Origin: Bdellovibrionales bacterium
GTDB taxonomy: Bacteria; Myxococcota; XYA12-FULL-58-9; SYDY01
Direction: 5' to 3'
Assembly (NCBI GenBank): GCA_005801425.1
Contig: SYDY01000019.1
Span: 1-64,000 of the forward strand
Length of the DNA: 64,000 nucleotides
Shown here: positions 1 through 11,600 of the stretch, in pieces
Numbering within the stretch: the first letter of the stretch is position 1
How the letters are laid out: every line of letters starts with the position of its first letter
The notes under the pieces: generated by a model
Told to the model about the DNA's origin: nothing
Seen by the model: the letters and a program-made list of their open reading frames with translations, nothing else
Databases searched by the model: none
Program-made: the position numbers and the translations under genes

Positions 1-492
1 ATCGAACGCGGAATTATCACAGTTGGTGAAGAAGTTGAAATCGAGGGCCTGCGTCCAACGATTAAGACCATTGTCACTGGTGTTGAAATGTTTCGCAAGC
101 TTCTTGACCAAGGCCAAGCAGGTGACAACGTAGGTTGCTTGCTTCGTGGTACCAAGCGAGAAGAAATCGAACGCGGCCAGGTTCTTGCTAAGCCGGGCTC
201 AATCAAACCGCACAGCAAGTTTAAGTGCGAAGTATATGTTCTTACCAAAGAAGAGGGCGGTCGTCATACACCGTTCTTCAATAACTATCGTCCTCAGTTT
301 TACTTCCGTACAACGGATGTGACTGGCAGCATCAAGCTTCCTGAAGGAACCGAGATGGTTATGCCTGGTGACAATATTGGAATGGATGTTGAATTGATTT
401 CACCGATTGGTATGGAAACCGAGCTTCGGTTTGCAATCCGCGAAGGTGGCCGTACAGTTGGCGCCGGCGTGGTGACTGAGATCGTGGAGTAA
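1..492 (+). CDS. tuf: Elongation factor Tu, C-terminal part (5' end outside window)
   Basis: The first 163 codons visible are the end of EF-Tu, the GTPase that delivers aminoacyl-tRNA to the ribosome. The frame is open from base 1, so the gene starts upstream of the window. What is seen is domain 2 (from about [14 protein letters not shown]) and domain 3 ([20 protein letters not shown], then [15 protein letters not shown] and the ending [15 protein letters not shown]), all highly typical. An internal ATG at 88 is not the start. rpmG follows after 3 bases, as in many genomes where a tuf copy sits ahead of secE-nusG. Whether a second tuf copy exists elsewhere cannot be seen. Confidence 0.98.
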   Translation: MERGIITVGEEVEIEGLRPTIKTIVTGVEMFRKLLDQGQAGDNVGCLLRGTKREEIERGQVLAKPGSIKPHSKFKCEVYVLTKEEGGRHTPFFNNYRPQFYFRTTDVTGSIKLPEGTEMVMPGDNIGMDVELISPIGMETELRFAIREGGRTVGAGVVTEIVE

Positions 493-495
493 CAC

Positions 496-660
496 ATGGC
501 GTCGGGTCGAGATTTGATTGCGCTTCAATGTGAAGAGTGTAAACGAAAAAATTACACATCGACAAAGAATCGCAAAAAAACAACGGATAAACTTGCTTTT
601 AGCAAGTTTTGCCCATGGTGCCGTAAACACATGAGTCACAAAGAAGCGAAAATCAAATGA
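496..660 (+). CDS. rpmG: 50S ribosomal protein L33
   Basis: This 54-residue protein is a component of the large ribosomal subunit. It has the L33 signature: an early CEEC pair, the [12 protein letters not shown] stretch, then CPWC and a basic tail. The two CxxC pairs make a zinc ribbon, so this is the zinc-binding (C+) form. The ATG lies three bases after the tuf stop, which implies translation coupled to EF-Tu. The length matches the family norm (50-55 residues). Confidence 0.95.
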   Translation: MASGRDLIALQCEECKRKNYTSTKNRKKTTDKLAFSKFCPWCRKHMSHKEAKIK

Positions 661-740
661 TCTTCGTTACTTGGCTGAGAAACAATAGTTAATTAGAGAT
701 TGCGTTAACCATCGGTGCTCGGTATGACGTTTTCTCGTAC

Positions 741-817
741 AGGCCAGTAGCTCCAATTGGTAGAGCGACGGTCTCCAAAACCGTATGCTGTGGGTTCGAG
801 TCCCTCCTGGCCTGCCA
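741..817 (+). tRNA. trpT: tRNA-Trp (anticodon CCA)
   Basis: A 77-base cloverleaf can be folded by eye. The acceptor stem is AGGCCAG paired with CTGGCCT, followed by discriminator G and an encoded CCA tail at 815-817. The anticodon stem ACGGT/ACCGT encloses the loop CTCCAAA, giving anticodon CCA for Trp. The T arm contains GGGTTCGAGTCCC. It lies between rpmG and secE, a location seen in many bacteria, so it is probably co-transcribed and released by processing. Confidence 0.97.
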
Positions 818-842
818 TGTGTTTATTTGGGGAGGATGAACG

Positions 843-1232
843 ATGCAATCACGACAGAGGTACATCGTTGTTGGCGTGCTTTCTTTGATGCTGGTTGTGT
901 CAATGGTGTGCGCTCATGGTTTTAAATGGTTGTGGGACTATTTTGCCTGGTATGATCCAGCTCTTCTTGGCATTAGGGAGTTGCCACTAAGTGTTGCTTT
1001 GGGGTATGGTACCGGTCTTGTTGGTGTTTTGACGTGTTTTTTCAATCCGAGAGTAAACCTACTCATTGGCGAAGTCGCTGATGAGTTAGGTCGGGTCACA
1101 TGGCCCGCCCGGAAAGAAACAGCCGATTCTACGCTTTCTGTGGTTGTAACTGTGCTGATTTGTTCGGCTTATCTAGGTGTTTTAGACGCGCTATGGCTTT
1201 GGATAACCAATTGGCTTCTTAGTAGTGCTTGA
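843..1232 (+). CDS. secE: Preprotein translocase subunit SecE
   Basis: SecE is the small clamp subunit of the SecYEG protein-export channel in the inner membrane. The 129-residue protein is the long, three-span form known from E. coli. Hydrophobic segments lie near residues 8-25, 48-66 and 98-125. Just before the last span is the conserved amphipathic region EVADELGRVTWPARKET with the family's WP(A/S)R(K/S)E motif. GGGGAGGATGAACG precedes the ATG and supplies the ribosome binding site. It is followed by nusG, the standard order. Confidence 0.96.
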   Translation: MQSRQRYIVVGVLSLMLVVSMVCAHGFKWLWDYFAWYDPALLGIRELPLSVALGYGTGLVGVLTCFFNPRVNLLIGEVADELGRVTWPARKETADSTLSVVVTVLICSAYLGVLDALWLWITNWLLSSA

Positions 1233-1275
1233 AACCCCCTGATTTCGCTTTGTTTGTGTGCGGAGAGACGTGGTT

Positions 1276-1905
1276 ATGGATTCTGAGAAACCAAATGATA
1301 CGGTAATCGAAGAGTCGGCTGCGGATTCTTCTGCTTCAGCAGACCATCCTGTAGGGGACGTCCCTGCTAATTCTAATCTGAAATGGTACGTTGTTCATAC
1401 ACATTCAGGTTCGGAAAATCGTGCGAAAAGTTCGCTGGAAGAAAAAATACGCAGGGCTGGTTTGCAGGAGATGTTCGGTGAAATATTGGTGCCATCGGAA
1501 GATGTTGTTGAGCTGAATAAGAACGGCCAACGGCGTTCTGTTAAACGTAAATTTTTTCCAGGCTACATGCTCGTTCAGATGGAACTAAACGAGCGAACCT
1601 GGCATATCGTGAGATCTACGCCAAAAATCAGTGGATTTGTGGGTGGCACAACAGAACCACCCAGTATTCCAGAGCGTGAAGTGCAAAGGCTCACAAAAGA
1701 GATCGATGAAGGGACGCTTAAAGCCCAACCATCGATTCAATTTGTTGATGGTGATAACGTCCGAGTGGTTGATGGCCCCTTCGCAAACTTTAATGGTGTG
1801 ATAGAAGCGGTTAACCCAGATAAGGGCAAGGCGCGTGTGCTTGTTTCTATTTTTGGAAGATCAACACCGCTTGAGTTGGATTTTATACAAATCGAAAGAA
1901 CATAG
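1276..1905 (+). CDS. nusG: Transcription termination/antitermination factor NusG
   Basis: NusG binds RNA polymerase and couples transcription to the ribosome or to Rho. The NGN domain begins at KWYVVHTHSGSENRAK and includes FFPGYMLVQMEL and VRSTPKISGFVGG. The C-terminal KOW domain has DGDNVRVVDGPFANFNGVIE. A GTG at 1258 in the same frame is possible, but GGAGAG at 1262-1267 stands eight bases before the ATG at 1276, so that start (209 residues) is preferred. An acidic, low-complexity N-terminal extension of about 35 residues precedes the NGN domain, longer than in E. coli NusG. Confidence 0.96.
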   Translation: MDSEKPNDTVIEESAADSSASADHPVGDVPANSNLKWYVVHTHSGSENRAKSSLEEKIRRAGLQEMFGEILVPSEDVVELNKNGQRRSVKRKFFPGYMLVQMELNERTWHIVRSTPKISGFVGGTTEPPSIPEREVQRLTKEIDEGTLKAQPSIQFVDGDNVRVVDGPFANFNGVIEAVNPDKGKARVLVSIFGRSTPLELDFIQIERT

Positions 1906-1969
1906 GCGCCTGTGGTTGGTTCGGGCTTTATCTCCCAAATAACTGATCACTTCATGTGAGGGTTGTGCG

Positions 1970-2428
1970 ATGGCAAAGAAAATCGTTGGTAAAATTAAGC
2001 TTCAGGTCCCGGCTGGTAAGGCGAATCCATCACCACCTATTGGACCAGCGCTTGGGCAGCATGGTGTGAATATTATGGGATTCTGCAAAGAATTCAACGC
2101 CCGAACACAGGCCGAAACGGCATCTGGGATGATAATTCCAGTGATTATCACCGTTTATTCGGATCGTTCTTTTACGTTTGAAACGCGTACGCCTCCTGTG
2201 TCTATTCTGCTGAAGCAGATCACTGGGATGAAGGTTAGTAAAAAACCGGGCGCAGGTTCTAAAGAGCCGAATAAGCAAAAAGTTGGAACGGTTACGATGG
2301 CCCAGATCGAAGAGGTCGCCAAAAGAAAAATGGTTGATCTTAACGCGAAAGACCTTCAGGGTGCCATGAATATGATTATTGGAACAGCAAAAAGTATGGG
2401 GCTTGAGATTTCTGCCAAGCAAGCCTAG
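1970..2428 (+). CDS. rplK: 50S ribosomal protein L11
   Basis: L11 forms the GTPase-associated centre of the 50S subunit with 23S rRNA and the L10-L7/L12 stalk. The 152-residue protein carries the hallmark N-terminal run [20 protein letters not shown] followed by [16 protein letters not shown]. The C-terminal RNA-binding domain includes [19 protein letters not shown] and ends near [10 protein letters not shown]. It is slightly longer than E. coli L11 (142 residues). It sits directly before rplA as usual. Confidence 0.97.
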   Translation: MAKKIVGKIKLQVPAGKANPSPPIGPALGQHGVNIMGFCKEFNARTQAETASGMIIPVIITVYSDRSFTFETRTPPVSILLKQITGMKVSKKPGAGSKEPNKQKVGTVTMAQIEEVAKRKMVDLNAKDLQGAMNMIIGTAKSMGLEISAKQA

Positions 2429-2485
2429 GTGTTTGACCGCAGGAGATCATGATGAATGATCGTTTGTACTGCATGGAGTATTTTG

Positions 2486-3196
2486 ATGTCTAAAGCCGGA
2501 AAACGTGCATTGGAAAATGCAGGTAAATTTGATGCTGTCAAACGTTATTCAGTCGAAGAAGCTCTTACTCTTTTGAAGTCTTTTAAAAGTGCTAAGTTCG
2601 ACGAATCCATAGATGTTGCTCTTCGATTGGGCGTGGATCCTAAAAAATCTGATCAGATGGTTCGTGGCGTGGCAAGTATGCCACACGGCACAGGAAAAAA
2701 GACCATCATTTTGGTTTTCGCCAAGGGTGAAAAGGCTGATGAAGCCCGTGCTGCAGGTGCAGATATTGTAGGTGCAGATGAAATTATCGAAAAGATAAAG
2801 GGTGGCTGGCTTGAATTTGATAAGGCGATAGCGACACCCGATATGATGCCTAAGATTGGACAGATCGCGAAAATTCTAGGTCCCCGTGGTTTGATGCCAA
2901 ACCCTAAAGTTGGCACTGTGACGCAAGATGTGACACGCGCAGTTCGTGAAGAAAAAGCGGGTCGTGTTGAATTCCGTGCTGAAAAAGCGGGTATTGTTCA
3001 CGTTGCTATCGGAAAAGTAAGCTTTTCTGTTAAGGGTTTGGAAGAGAATTTTTCTGTTCTTCTGGATCAGGTCATGAAGCTCAAGCCCCAAACGGCGAAG
3101 GGCACATATGTTCAGGGTATTACAATCTCGAGCACGATGGGGCCTGGGCTTAAAATTGACTTAGGAAGTATGGCCAGTGCTGGAGCAAAGGGGTAA
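2486..3196 (+). CDS. rplA: 50S ribosomal protein L1
   Basis: L1 forms the mobile L1 stalk at the ribosomal E site and in other bacteria represses its own operon. The frame is open from 2456, but the protein aligns with the family from MSKAGKRALENAGKF. GGAG at 2475-2478 lies seven bases before the ATG at 2486, so that start (236 residues) is chosen. Typical segments are ALRLGVDPKKSDQMVRG, MPHGTGK and the signature LGPRGLMPNPKVGTVT. The stop lies six bases before rplJ, leaving no room for the L10 leader hairpin seen in some species. Confidence 0.96.
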   Translation: MSKAGKRALENAGKFDAVKRYSVEEALTLLKSFKSAKFDESIDVALRLGVDPKKSDQMVRGVASMPHGTGKKTIILVFAKGEKADEARAAGADIVGADEIIEKIKGGWLEFDKAIATPDMMPKIGQIAKILGPRGLMPNPKVGTVTQDVTRAVREEKAGRVEFRAEKAGIVHVAIGKVSFSVKGLEENFSVLLDQVMKLKPQTAKGTYVQGITISSTMGPGLKIDLGSMASAGAKG

Positions 3197-3202
3197 TCGA
3201 CC

Positions 3203-3733
3203 ATGAATCGACAGGAAAAAGATCAGTTTGTTTCGACCATGACCGGGGAGATCACCTCGGCTGCTGCTGCAATGTTTGTAGATTTTACAGGCCTTAACGT
3301 CGAAACTGTTGAGAACTTTAGACGAAAAGTGCGTGCTGCTGATCTTAAATATACAGTTGTTAAAAATACGCTGATGAAACGTGTTCTTAATGATTGTTCA
3401 ATTAAAGATTCATTCGGGGTTCTTCATGGAACTCCTACAGGGGTGGTTCTGGGCTTTGACGATCCAGTTCGCGTTGCGAAGATCACTTGTGATTTTGCTG
3501 CGGAATGCGAGCATTTAAAGATCAAGGGAGGCATCCTTGAGGGCAATAGTCTTAACGCCAAAGAGGCGTTGGCACTTTCTAAAATGCCAGGTAAATCAGA
3601 GCTTCAGGCGTCGATCCTTCTCTTGGCCTTGAGTCCTGGACGAAATGTTTTGGGACAAATCAAGACACCTGCAGGGAAAATCGTTGGTGCTATTGACAAG
3701 CTGGTCGAAATGAAGGAGCAGGGGGACGCGTAA
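3203..3733 (+). CDS. rplJ: 50S ribosomal protein L10
   Basis: L10 anchors the L7/L12 dimers to the 50S stalk base. The 176-residue protein starts MNRQEKDQFVSTM and contains the family's early segment FVDFTGLNVETVENFRRKVR and VVKNTLMKRVL. The C-terminal helix that binds L12 (about residues 140-176) ends KLVEMKEQGDA. It starts six bases after rplA, so expression is coupled to L1. rplL follows after a 75-base gap. Confidence 0.96.
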   Translation: MNRQEKDQFVSTMTGEITSAAAAMFVDFTGLNVETVENFRRKVRAADLKYTVVKNTLMKRVLNDCSIKDSFGVLHGTPTGVVLGFDDPVRVAKITCDFAAECEHLKIKGGILEGNSLNAKEALALSKMPGKSELQASILLLALSPGRNVLGQIKTPAGKIVGAIDKLVEMKEQGDA

Positions 3734-3808
3734 TCGTCGCCCGCTTATCTGCACTTTGCAAATTGAGTCGGTTATTTAATTTTGTTTGGGGAGTATCAGG
3801 AGCTTGTT

Positions 3809-4219
3809 ATGACAGAAGCAACACAGAACTGGAGCTCAGGCGTTAAGGACCTTGGTGATAAGATTGTCGCTCTTTCGCTTTTGCAGGCGAAAGAATTGGG
3901 CGACTATCTTAAGAGTGAGTATGGCCTTGAGGCTGCGGCTGGCGGTGTTATGATGGCAGCTGGCCCTGCGGCTGGTGCTTCTGCTGCTGAAGCAGTAGAA
4001 GAACCCACAGAATTCAATGTAATTCTTGTGGATGCCGGCGCAGAGAAAATCAAGGTGATCAAAGAGGTACGTACAGCTACAGGACTTGGTTTGAAAGAAG
4101 CCAAAGACTTGGTAGAAGGTGCGCCCAAAACAGTCAAAGAAGCTATCTCGCGTGATGACGCAGAGGATCTCAAGAAAAAGCTTGAGGCCGCTGGCGCAAA
4201 AGTTGAGATTAAAGCTTAG
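3809..4219 (+). CDS. rplL: 50S ribosomal protein L7/L12
   Basis: L7/L12 is the flexible stalk protein that recruits translation GTPases. The open frame begins with a TTG at 3782, but AGGAG six bases before the ATG at 3809 and alignment with the family favour [16 protein letters not shown] as the N terminus (136 residues). There is an N-terminal dimerisation helix and an Ala/Gly-rich hinge near residues 45-60. The C-terminal domain contains [20 protein letters not shown] and [17 protein letters not shown]. Confidence 0.96.
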   Translation: MTEATQNWSSGVKDLGDKIVALSLLQAKELGDYLKSEYGLEAAAGGVMMAAGPAAGASAAEAVEEPTEFNVILVDAGAEKIKVIKEVRTATGLGLKEAKDLVEGAPKTVKEAISRDDAEDLKKKLEAAGAKVEIKA

Positions 4220-4485
4220 TTAAGTCACGAAGTCTTTTTTTTAGATCTCCCAGAGTATTTGGATTTCTAAAAGAAGAAAGACGGAGTGAATTCAAGGCAT
4301 TATATCCTTTTGGATGGTGTGCGTTCAAATTGTTGTGTTGAAACCAATGGTCCGGATAAATAGTGTCCGGCATTGTTTGGTGTCTTTGCGTTAAGTGTCT
4401 TCATGTAACAAGGCAGTTTGAGCAAAGTTCTTATTGGTATTGAACGTGTGCTTCCGAACCACCAGCAACGGAGCAATTTAGAAAC
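4220..4485 (+). other. rplL-rpoB spacer, 266 bases
   Basis: This is the largest non-coding gap in the ribosomal/RNA polymerase block. It starts with a run of eight T bases about 12 bases after the rplL stop, but I find no strong stem in front of it, so a classical terminator is not supported. GTCCGG occurs twice near 4350-4370 and could form only a four-base-pair stem. In other bacteria this spacer holds an attenuator and RNase III site that reduce rpoBC transcription relative to rplJL. A similar role here is an inference. Confidence 0.4.
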
Positions 4486-7400
4486 ATGGCTTCGCAGATC
4501 CAAGACAACTTCCGTATTCGGAAGGGCTTCGGCAAAATAAGAAGTCTGATCGACCTCCCCAATTTGATTTCTATTCAACGCAGCAGTTATGAAAAATTTC
4601 TGCAGCTTGATGTTGATCCTATGGGAAGAGAGGATACCGGTCTTCAGGCTGTGTTTCGGCGTGTATTTCCTATCAAAGATTTTAACGACACGGCGTCGTT
4701 GGACTTTGTGAAATATGAGGTCGATAGGCCCAAGTACGACGTCGATGAGTGTCATCAACGTGGTATGACTTATGCTGCACCGATGAAGGTATCGGTCAGG
4801 TTAATTGTCTGGGAAAAAGATGAATTAACGGGCGAGCAGCACATCCGATCTGTCAAAGAACAGGATGTTTATTTTGGCGAAATTCCGCTGATGACCGATC
4901 ACGGTACTTTTATTGTGAACGGTACGGAGCGGGTCATCGTATCTCAGTTACATCGAAGCCCAGGAGCTTTTTTCTTTGTAAATCAAGATAAAACCAAGTC
5001 GGCTTCATCTGGGAAACTGTTGCATAGTGCGCGAATTATTCCGAATCGTGGATCGTGGTTAGATTTAGAATTTGACACGAAAGATATTTTGAATGTTCGT
5101 ATTGATCGTCGCAGAAAGTTGCCAGCAACGGTTCTTTTGCGTGCGCTAGGATACAATACCCAGGAGTTACTTGATTATTTTTATGATACAGAAACCGTTT
5201 TTTTGCTTGGAAAAGATAAATACGAAAAATCGGTAAATATTGACTTGTTGCTTGGCCAACGTGCTACGCGAAATCTTAAAGATCCAGAAAGCGGACAAAT
5301 TATTGTTCGCAAAAACAGAAAGTTTACGAGATCGGCAATTCGTCAGATCCAAAGCGCGGGTATTGAGCGGATTGGGCTAGACGAAGAGGAAGTACTCGGA
5401 AGCGTGAGTGCTGGCGATGTTGTAAATCCAGCAACCGGTGAAGTTTTATTGGAAGTCAATGAAACCGTCACGCAAGAAAAGCTTAAATTGCTTCTTGATT
5501 CGGGAATCCAAGATTTTAAAATCCTATTTATTGATGGTCTCAATGTTGGATCCTATCTTCGCGATACGCTTTTGGTTGACAAGGTTGAGACTGAAGATGA
5601 GGCTGTTCTAGAGATTTACCGACGTCTTCGTCCAGGTGATCCACCAACGATCGAAACGGCACGCTCACTCTTTGGAAATTTATTTTTCAATCCTGAGAGA
5701 TATGATCTTTCGCGTGTAGGTCGGTTAAAGCTGAATCATAAGTTTGGTTTGGAAGAGCCAATAGAGAATACAGTTCTTACAAAACAAGACATAATGGAGG
5801 TTGTTCGCTATCTGCTTGAGCTGAAAAACGGGCGAGGTCAGGTTGATGATATCGACCATTTGGGAAATCGTCGTGTACGTGCAGTAGGCGAATTACTGGA
5901 AAATCAGTTTCGTGTGGGCTTGGTGCGCATGGAGCGTGCGATACGTGAACGCATGAGCTTGCAAGAGATTGAAACCCTCATGCCTCATGACCTTATGAAT
6001 GCAAAGCCTGTCTCAGCAGTGCTTAAAGAGTTTTTTGGTTCTTCGCAATTGTCTCAGTTCATGGATCAGACCAATCCTCTCAGTGAGGTAACACATAAGC
6101 GCCGTCTCTCCGCGCTTGGGCCAGGTGGTCTGACCCGTGAACGTGCGGGTTTTGAGGTTCGCGACGTTCATCCTACGCACTACGGTCGTATCTGTCCTAT
6201 TGAAACTCCTGAAGGGCCAAATATTGGGTTGATCGCCTCACTGGCAACATTTGCACGAGTTAATGAATATGGTTTTGTTGAGACACCATATCGTCGTGTC
6301 GAAGAGGGAAGAGTTACCGATCGGGTCGAGTTCTTCTCAGCGTTGCAAGAAGAGCAGCATGTCATTGCACAGGCCAATGCGCCGCTTGATGCACTTGGCG
6401 CATTCACAAATGAGATGGTGGCGGTACGCCATGCTGGTGATACGGTTATGTCACGACGGGAAGACGTAACCTTGATGGACGTTTCTCCTAAGCAACTTGT
6501 TTCCGTGGCGACATCACTCATTCCGTTTTTAGAGAATGATGATGCTAATCGTGCATTGATGGGCTCGAACATGCAACGGCAAGCAGTGCCGTTGTTGCGT
6601 ACAGAAGCCCCATTGGTTGGGACTGGCATGGAGAAACATGTTGCACTCGATTCGGGTGTGACAGTTACTGCACGCAGGTCTGGAACTGTTGCGGCTGTGG
6701 ATGCGACACGAATTGTTATCAAAACAGATGCTGTAGATGATAATACGGATGTTGCTCATGAAGTCGATATTTATAATTTGGTGAAGTTCCAGCGTTCCAA
6801 TCAAGATACATGTATCAACCAGAAGCCCATTGTGCGTCCTGGTGATCGTGTTGAAGTTGGCGATTGCATTGCCGATGGACCTGCAACGGATCATGGTGAG
6901 CTTGCACTTGGACGAAATCTACTTGTCGCTTTCATGCCATGGGGTGGTTATAACTTCGAGGATTCGATTCTTATTTCGGAACGAGTTGCTAAAGAAGATA
7001 TGTATACATCACTTCATATTGAAGAATATGAATGTGTTGCCCGTGATACTAAGTTGGGCAAAGAAGAAATTACCCGTGATATTCCCAACGTGGGGGAAGA
7101 AGCACTCAAGGATTTGGACGAAGCGGGCATTGTAAGAATGGGCGCTGAGGTCTCTTCGGGTGATATTCTTGTTGGCAAGATTACGCCTAAGGGTGAAACG
7201 CAACTTTCGCCAGAAGAGAAATTGTTACGCGCGATCTTCGGTGAGAAGGCTGGTGATGTACGTGATACTTCACTTCGTGTACCGCCTGGCGTTCAGGGAA
7301 CAATTATTGGTGCGCAAGTCTTTGCACGTAAGGGCATTGAAAAAGATGAGCGTGCACAGGCCATCGAAGATGAGAAAGAAGCACGGTTTCTCAAAGATCA

Positions 7401-8619
7401 AAACGATGAAATTCGTATTATCAAGGACAGTGCACGTGATCGAATCAGAGGCTTGTTGTTAGGGCGCGCACTCACTGCGCGTATCGTGGATAACAAGGGT
7501 CAGATACTTGCTCAAAAAGGCGATGTGATTACTGATCAGCTTCTCGAGTCTGTACGCGATAAATTTTTGGTGGATGTACTTGTTGGCGACTCGGCAATTG
7601 AAACGAAAGTTGTCGATATACTTAAGTCCCAAGAAGAACGTGTCGCATTGGTGAGAGTTACATTTGGGGAAAAGATCGCGCGTTTGAAAAAAGGCGATGA
7701 GCTTGCTCCTGGTGTTATCAAAATGGTCAAGGTCTATATCGCCATCAAGCGAAAGCTGCAGGTTGGTGATAAGATGGCGGGACGCCACGGCAACAAAGGT
7801 GTCATAAGTCGTATCTTGCCTATTGAGGATATGCCATATCTGGCGGACGGAACACCGGTGGACATTGTGCTCAATCCCTTGGGGGTTCCAAGCCGAATGA
7901 ACGTCGGACAGATCTTGGAAACACACCTTGGCTGGGGTGCAAAACGGGCGGGCGAGATATTGCAGAGTTACGTTGATCGTAACTTTGGATCCTCGCAAAT
8001 TCGTGAAATGCTTTTGCGATTTTACGATGAGCCGCATCTCGTTGCGCTCATCCGAAAGTTATCGGATGACGATATTGTTAAATTGGCGCGTAAGGTTTCT
8101 GGGGGTGTTCATTTCGCTACGCCTGTTTTTGAAGGCGCTAGTGAGGATGAAATCTGTGAAATTTTGGCACGGGCGGGTCTGCCTCGTCGTGGTCAAACGG
8201 TGCTATTTGATGGGCGTACGGGTGATCCATTTGATCAGGATGTGACCGTAGGCGTGTTGTATATGCTTAAGTTGCATCACCTTGTTGATGATAAAATCCA
8301 TGCACGCTCTATTGGGCCGTATTCGCTGGTGACACAGCAGCCCCTGGGTGGAAAAGCACAGTTTGGTGGTCAGCGTTTAGGTGAAATGGAAGTTTGGGCT
8401 ATGGAAGCCTATGGTGCAGCATATGCACTGCAAGAATTTTTGACTGTTAAGTCAGATGATGTTCAGGGGCGTACTCGTATGTACGAAGCAATTGTTAAAG
8501 GTGAGAATGTGCTTGAGTGCGGTATTCCTGAATCGTTTAGAGTTCTTACAAAAGAACTTCAAGCGTTGTGTTTGGATGTGGAGATGATCAACACCGACGG
8601 AAATATGACGGCGTCATAG
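4486..8619 (+). CDS. rpoB: DNA-directed RNA polymerase subunit beta
   Basis: RpoB is one of the two catalytic subunits of core RNA polymerase. The 1377-residue protein starts [18 protein letters not shown]. It has the beta lobe and protrusion segments, the rifampicin-binding cluster ([20 protein letters not shown] then [17 protein letters not shown]), and [10 protein letters not shown]. Late motifs include [15 protein letters not shown] and the C-terminal switch/clamp region [18 protein letters not shown]. In the rifampicin cluster the positions D, H, R and S look wild-type (sensitive form). It is followed by rpoC after 68 bases. Confidence 0.99.
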   Translation: MASQIQDNFRIRKGFGKIRSLIDLPNLISIQRSSYEKFLQLDVDPMGREDTGLQAVFRRVFPIKDFNDTASLDFVKYEVDRPKYDVDECHQRGMTYAAPMKVSVRLIVWEKDELTGEQHIRSVKEQDVYFGEIPLMTDHGTFIVNGTERVIVSQLHRSPGAFFFVNQDKTKSASSGKLLHSARIIPNRGSWLDLEFDTKDILNVRIDRRRKLPATVLLRALGYNTQELLDYFYDTETVFLLGKDKYEKSVNIDLLLGQRATRNLKDPESGQIIVRKNRKFTRSAIRQIQSAGIERIGLDEEEVLGSVSAGDVVNPATGEVLLEVNETVTQEKLKLLLDSGIQDFKILFIDGLNVGSYLRDTLLVDKVETEDEAVLEIYRRLRPGDPPTIETARSLFGNLFFNPERYDLSRVGRLKLNHKFGLEEPIENTVLTKQDIMEVVRYLLELKNGRGQVDDIDHLGNRRVRAVGELLENQFRVGLVRMERAIRERMSLQEIETLMPHDLMNAKPVSAVLKEFFGSSQLSQFMDQTNPLSEVTHKRRLSALGPGGLTRERAGFEVRDVHPTHYGRICPIETPEGPNIGLIASLATFARVNEYGFVETPYRRVEEGRVTDRVEFFSALQEEQHVIAQANAPLDALGAFTNEMVAVRHAGDTVMSRREDVTLMDVSPKQLVSVATSLIPFLENDDANRALMGSNMQRQAVPLLRTEAPLVGTGMEKHVALDSGVTVTARRSGTVAAVDATRIVIKTDAVDDNTDVAHEVDIYNLVKFQRSNQDTCINQKPIVRPGDRVEVGDCIADGPATDHGELALGRNLLVAFMPWGGYNFEDSILISERVAKEDMYTSLHIEEYECVARDTKLGKEEITRDIPNVGEEALKDLDEAGIVRMGAEVSSGDILVGKITPKGETQLSPEEKLLRAIFGEKAGDVRDTSLRVPPGVQGTIIGAQVFARKGIEKDERAQAIEDEKEARFLKDQNDEIRIIKDSARDRIRGLLLGRALTARIVDNKGQILAQKGDVITDQLLESVRDKFLVDVLVGDSAIETKVVDILKSQEERVALVRVTFGEKIARLKKGDELAPGVIKMVKVYIAIKRKLQVGDKMAGRHGNKGVISRILPIEDMPYLADGTPVDIVLNPLGVPSRMNVGQILETHLGWGAKRAGEILQSYVDRNFGSSQIREMLLRFYDEPHLVALIRKLSDDDIVKLARKVSGGVHFATPVFEGASEDEICEILARAGLPRRGQTVLFDGRTGDPFDQDVTVGVLYMLKLHHLVDDKIHARSIGPYSLVTQQPLGGKAQFGGQRLGEMEVWAMEAYGAAYALQEFLTVKSDDVQGRTRMYEAIVKGENVLECGIPESFRVLTKELQALCLDVEMINTDGNMTAS

Positions 8620-8687
8620 AGTACCGCATTGTTGCAAATTCATTGGTTTTCACGTGATGCGCAAAGCGCAGACAATGGAGTTGTCAG

Positions 8688-11600
8688 GTGAAGGACATCT
8701 TCTCATTTTTGGAAAAGCCAGCTGAGTCACAGGATTTTGATGCGATCAAAGTTTCGGTGGCGAGTCCTGAAAAAATTCGTGAGTGGTCTCATGGCGAGGT
8801 AAAAAAGCCGGAGACCATTAACTATCGCACCTTCAAGCCTGAGCGTGATGGTTTGTTTTGCGCCAAGATTTTTGGGCCAGTTAAAGATTACGAATGTAAT
8901 TGTGGCAAATACAAGCGCATGAAGCACCGCGGTATCGTGTGTGAAAAATGCGGTGTCGAAGTTATTCAGTCGAAAGTGCGACGTGAGCGGATGGGACACA
9001 TTGTGTTGGCTACGCCTGTTGCGCATATCTGGTTTCTTCGTTCGTTGCCGTCACGCATTGGTGCGGTGCTTGATCTTACTCTCAAGGAACTTGAGAAAGT
9101 ATTGTATTGCGAAGCCTATGTGGTGACGGATCCTGGCAAAACGGATTTGCCTCTAGGACAATTGCTTACCGAAGATGATTACCAACAGCTGGAAGAGCAA
9201 CATGGCCCTGAGGGCTTTGGTGCTGATATGGGTGGTGAAGCCATTCGAGATCTGCTGAAGGTTGTTGATATCGAAGCGCTTTGCCTACAGCTGCGTGGAG
9301 AGATGGTTGGTACAAGCTCTGAAGCCAAGCGAAAGAAGTTGGCCAAGCGTTTAAAGGTGTCAGAAGCGCTTCGCTCGTCAGGAAATCGCCCTGAAAATAT
9401 GATGCTAGAAGTGATTCCTGTGCTTCCACCTGATCTTCGTCCATTGGTGCCACTTGATGGTGGCCGTTTTGCTACTTCGGATCTCAATGATCTGTATCGT
9501 CGTGTGATTAATCGAAACAATCGATTAAAGCGACTCCAGGAGCTTAATGCGCCTGAAATCATTATTCGCAATGAAAAGCGGATGTTGCAGGAGGCGGTTG
9601 ACGCACTTTTTGATAATGGACGTCGTGGCAAAAGTATTACTGGTCCTAGCCGTCGTCCGTTAAAATCTCTCTCTGATATGATCAAAGGGAAGCAAGGGCG
9701 ATTTCGTCAAAATCTGCTTGGTAAACGCGTCGATTATAGTGCGCGATCTGTCATTGTAGTAGGACCCGAGCTCAAGCTACATCAGTGCGGTATTCCTAAG
9801 GTAATGGCGATCGAGCTTTTCAAGCCATTTATTTATAATAAGCTTGAGGAACGCGGCTATGTGACCACCATTAAAAGTGCGAAAAAAATGGTGGAAAAAG
9901 AGAAAGCGGAAGTTTGGGATATCCTGGATGAGGTTATTCGTGAGCATCCTGTTTTGCTTAATCGTGCACCCACATTGCACCGACTTGGTATGCAGGCATT
10001 TGAACCTGTCTTAATCGAAGGCAAGGCAATACAGCTGCATCCTCTGGTTTGTACCGCATTCAATGCCGACTTTGACGGTGATCAAATGGCAGTGCATGTG
10101 CCATTATCGGTTGAGGCACAGCTTGAAGCACGTGTTCTGATGATGTCAACAAACAACATTCTCAGTCCAGCTCACGGAAAACCGATTATTGTCCCCAGCC
10201 AGGATATCGTTCTTGGCTGCTATTATATGACTCGAGAAAAATCTGGTGCAAAAGGCACCGGAATGCACTTTTCGGGGCCTGATGAGGTGCAAGCCGCCTA
10301 TGACCATGGTGTTTTAGATCTACAGGCATCTATTGAATGTCGTATCAAAGGTGAGCGTATCAAGACGACTACAGGTCGAATTATTTTGTACGGAATTATG
10401 CCGGAAGGTCTACCGTTTTCCTTGCTTAACCGCGTCATGGATAAGCGGACGCTGGGTGATCTGATAGATCAGTGTTATCGACGCTGTGGCCAAAAAGCGA
10501 CAGTGTTATTAGCTGACCATTTGAGAACTGTTGGATATCGACATGCAACCATGGCGGGAATATCGATTTCTATCCATGATATGCGTATTCCAGCGAAGAA
10601 GCAGTCATTTGTTGATTGGGCGCAGGGGCAAGTTCACGAGATTGAAAATCAGTATACCGAAGGTCTTATTACTGACGGTGAACGATACAATAAGGTTATT
10701 GATATTTGGTCGCGTGTGGCCGAGGAACTTGAAGGCGAGCTGATGAATGAAATCGGCTCCGAAATTATTCGTGATGAAGATGGGGTTGAAAAGTCTGTCC
10801 CATCCTTTAACCCTATTTATATTATGGCGGATTCTGGTGCGCGTGGATCACGCCAGCAAATCAAGCAGCTTGCAGGTATGCGAGGCCTTATGGCCAAGCC
10901 TTCGGGTGAAATTATTGAAACGCCAATTACTTCCAATTTCCGTGAGGGGTTAAGCGTACTTCAATACTTCATATCTACGCACGGTGCCCGTAAGGGGCTC
11001 GCAGATACTGCGTTGAAAACCGCGAATTCGGGTTATTTGACCAGACGTCTCGTGGATGTTGCCCAAGACACCGTGGTTACCGAGTTTGACTGTGGAACCC
11101 TTGATGGTATCGATATTGAGCCGCTCATTGAAGCAGGTGAGATTATTGAGCCTTTGGGAGATCGCATCCTTGGTCGTGTGGCTTTGGATGATATTATTCA
11201 TCCGCATACAGATGAAGTGATTGTGGCTGCTGCAGAAGAGATCGATGAACGTAAAGTTATTGCGATCAATGATTCTCCGATCCGTCATGTACGCGTACGT
11301 TCGCCGCTGACCTGTCAGGCTCGTCGTGGTATGTGTATCGAGTGTTACGGGCGTGATCTTGCGCGTGGGCACAAGGTTAATATCGGCGAAGCTGTGGGCG
11401 TTATTGGAGCACAATCTATTGGTGAACCTGGAACACAGCTGACTATGCGTACGTTCCATATTGGTGGTATTGCTTCAGGTAAAGCGATCCAATCAACGCT
11501 CGAAGCGCGTGGAAACGGTATCGTTCGATATTTAGATCTCAATACTGTAACGAAGGCTGACGGCACAATTATCGTGATGAATCGCAATGGTGAAGTTGCG

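Noticed and set aside
1258-1275. GTG at 1258 as nusG start
   Set aside because: The better Shine-Dalgarno sequence lies within this stretch and points to ATG at 1276.
4220-4260. Terminator after rplL
   Set aside because: There is a run of eight T bases, but no stable stem precedes it. rpoB follows without another strong promoter, so read-through is more likely.
6180-6722. 180-codon frame opposite rpoB
   Set aside because: It is a shadow of rpoB. The rpoB reading frame is fully conserved through this part, and the antisense product is Ser/Thr/Arg-rich without a domain.
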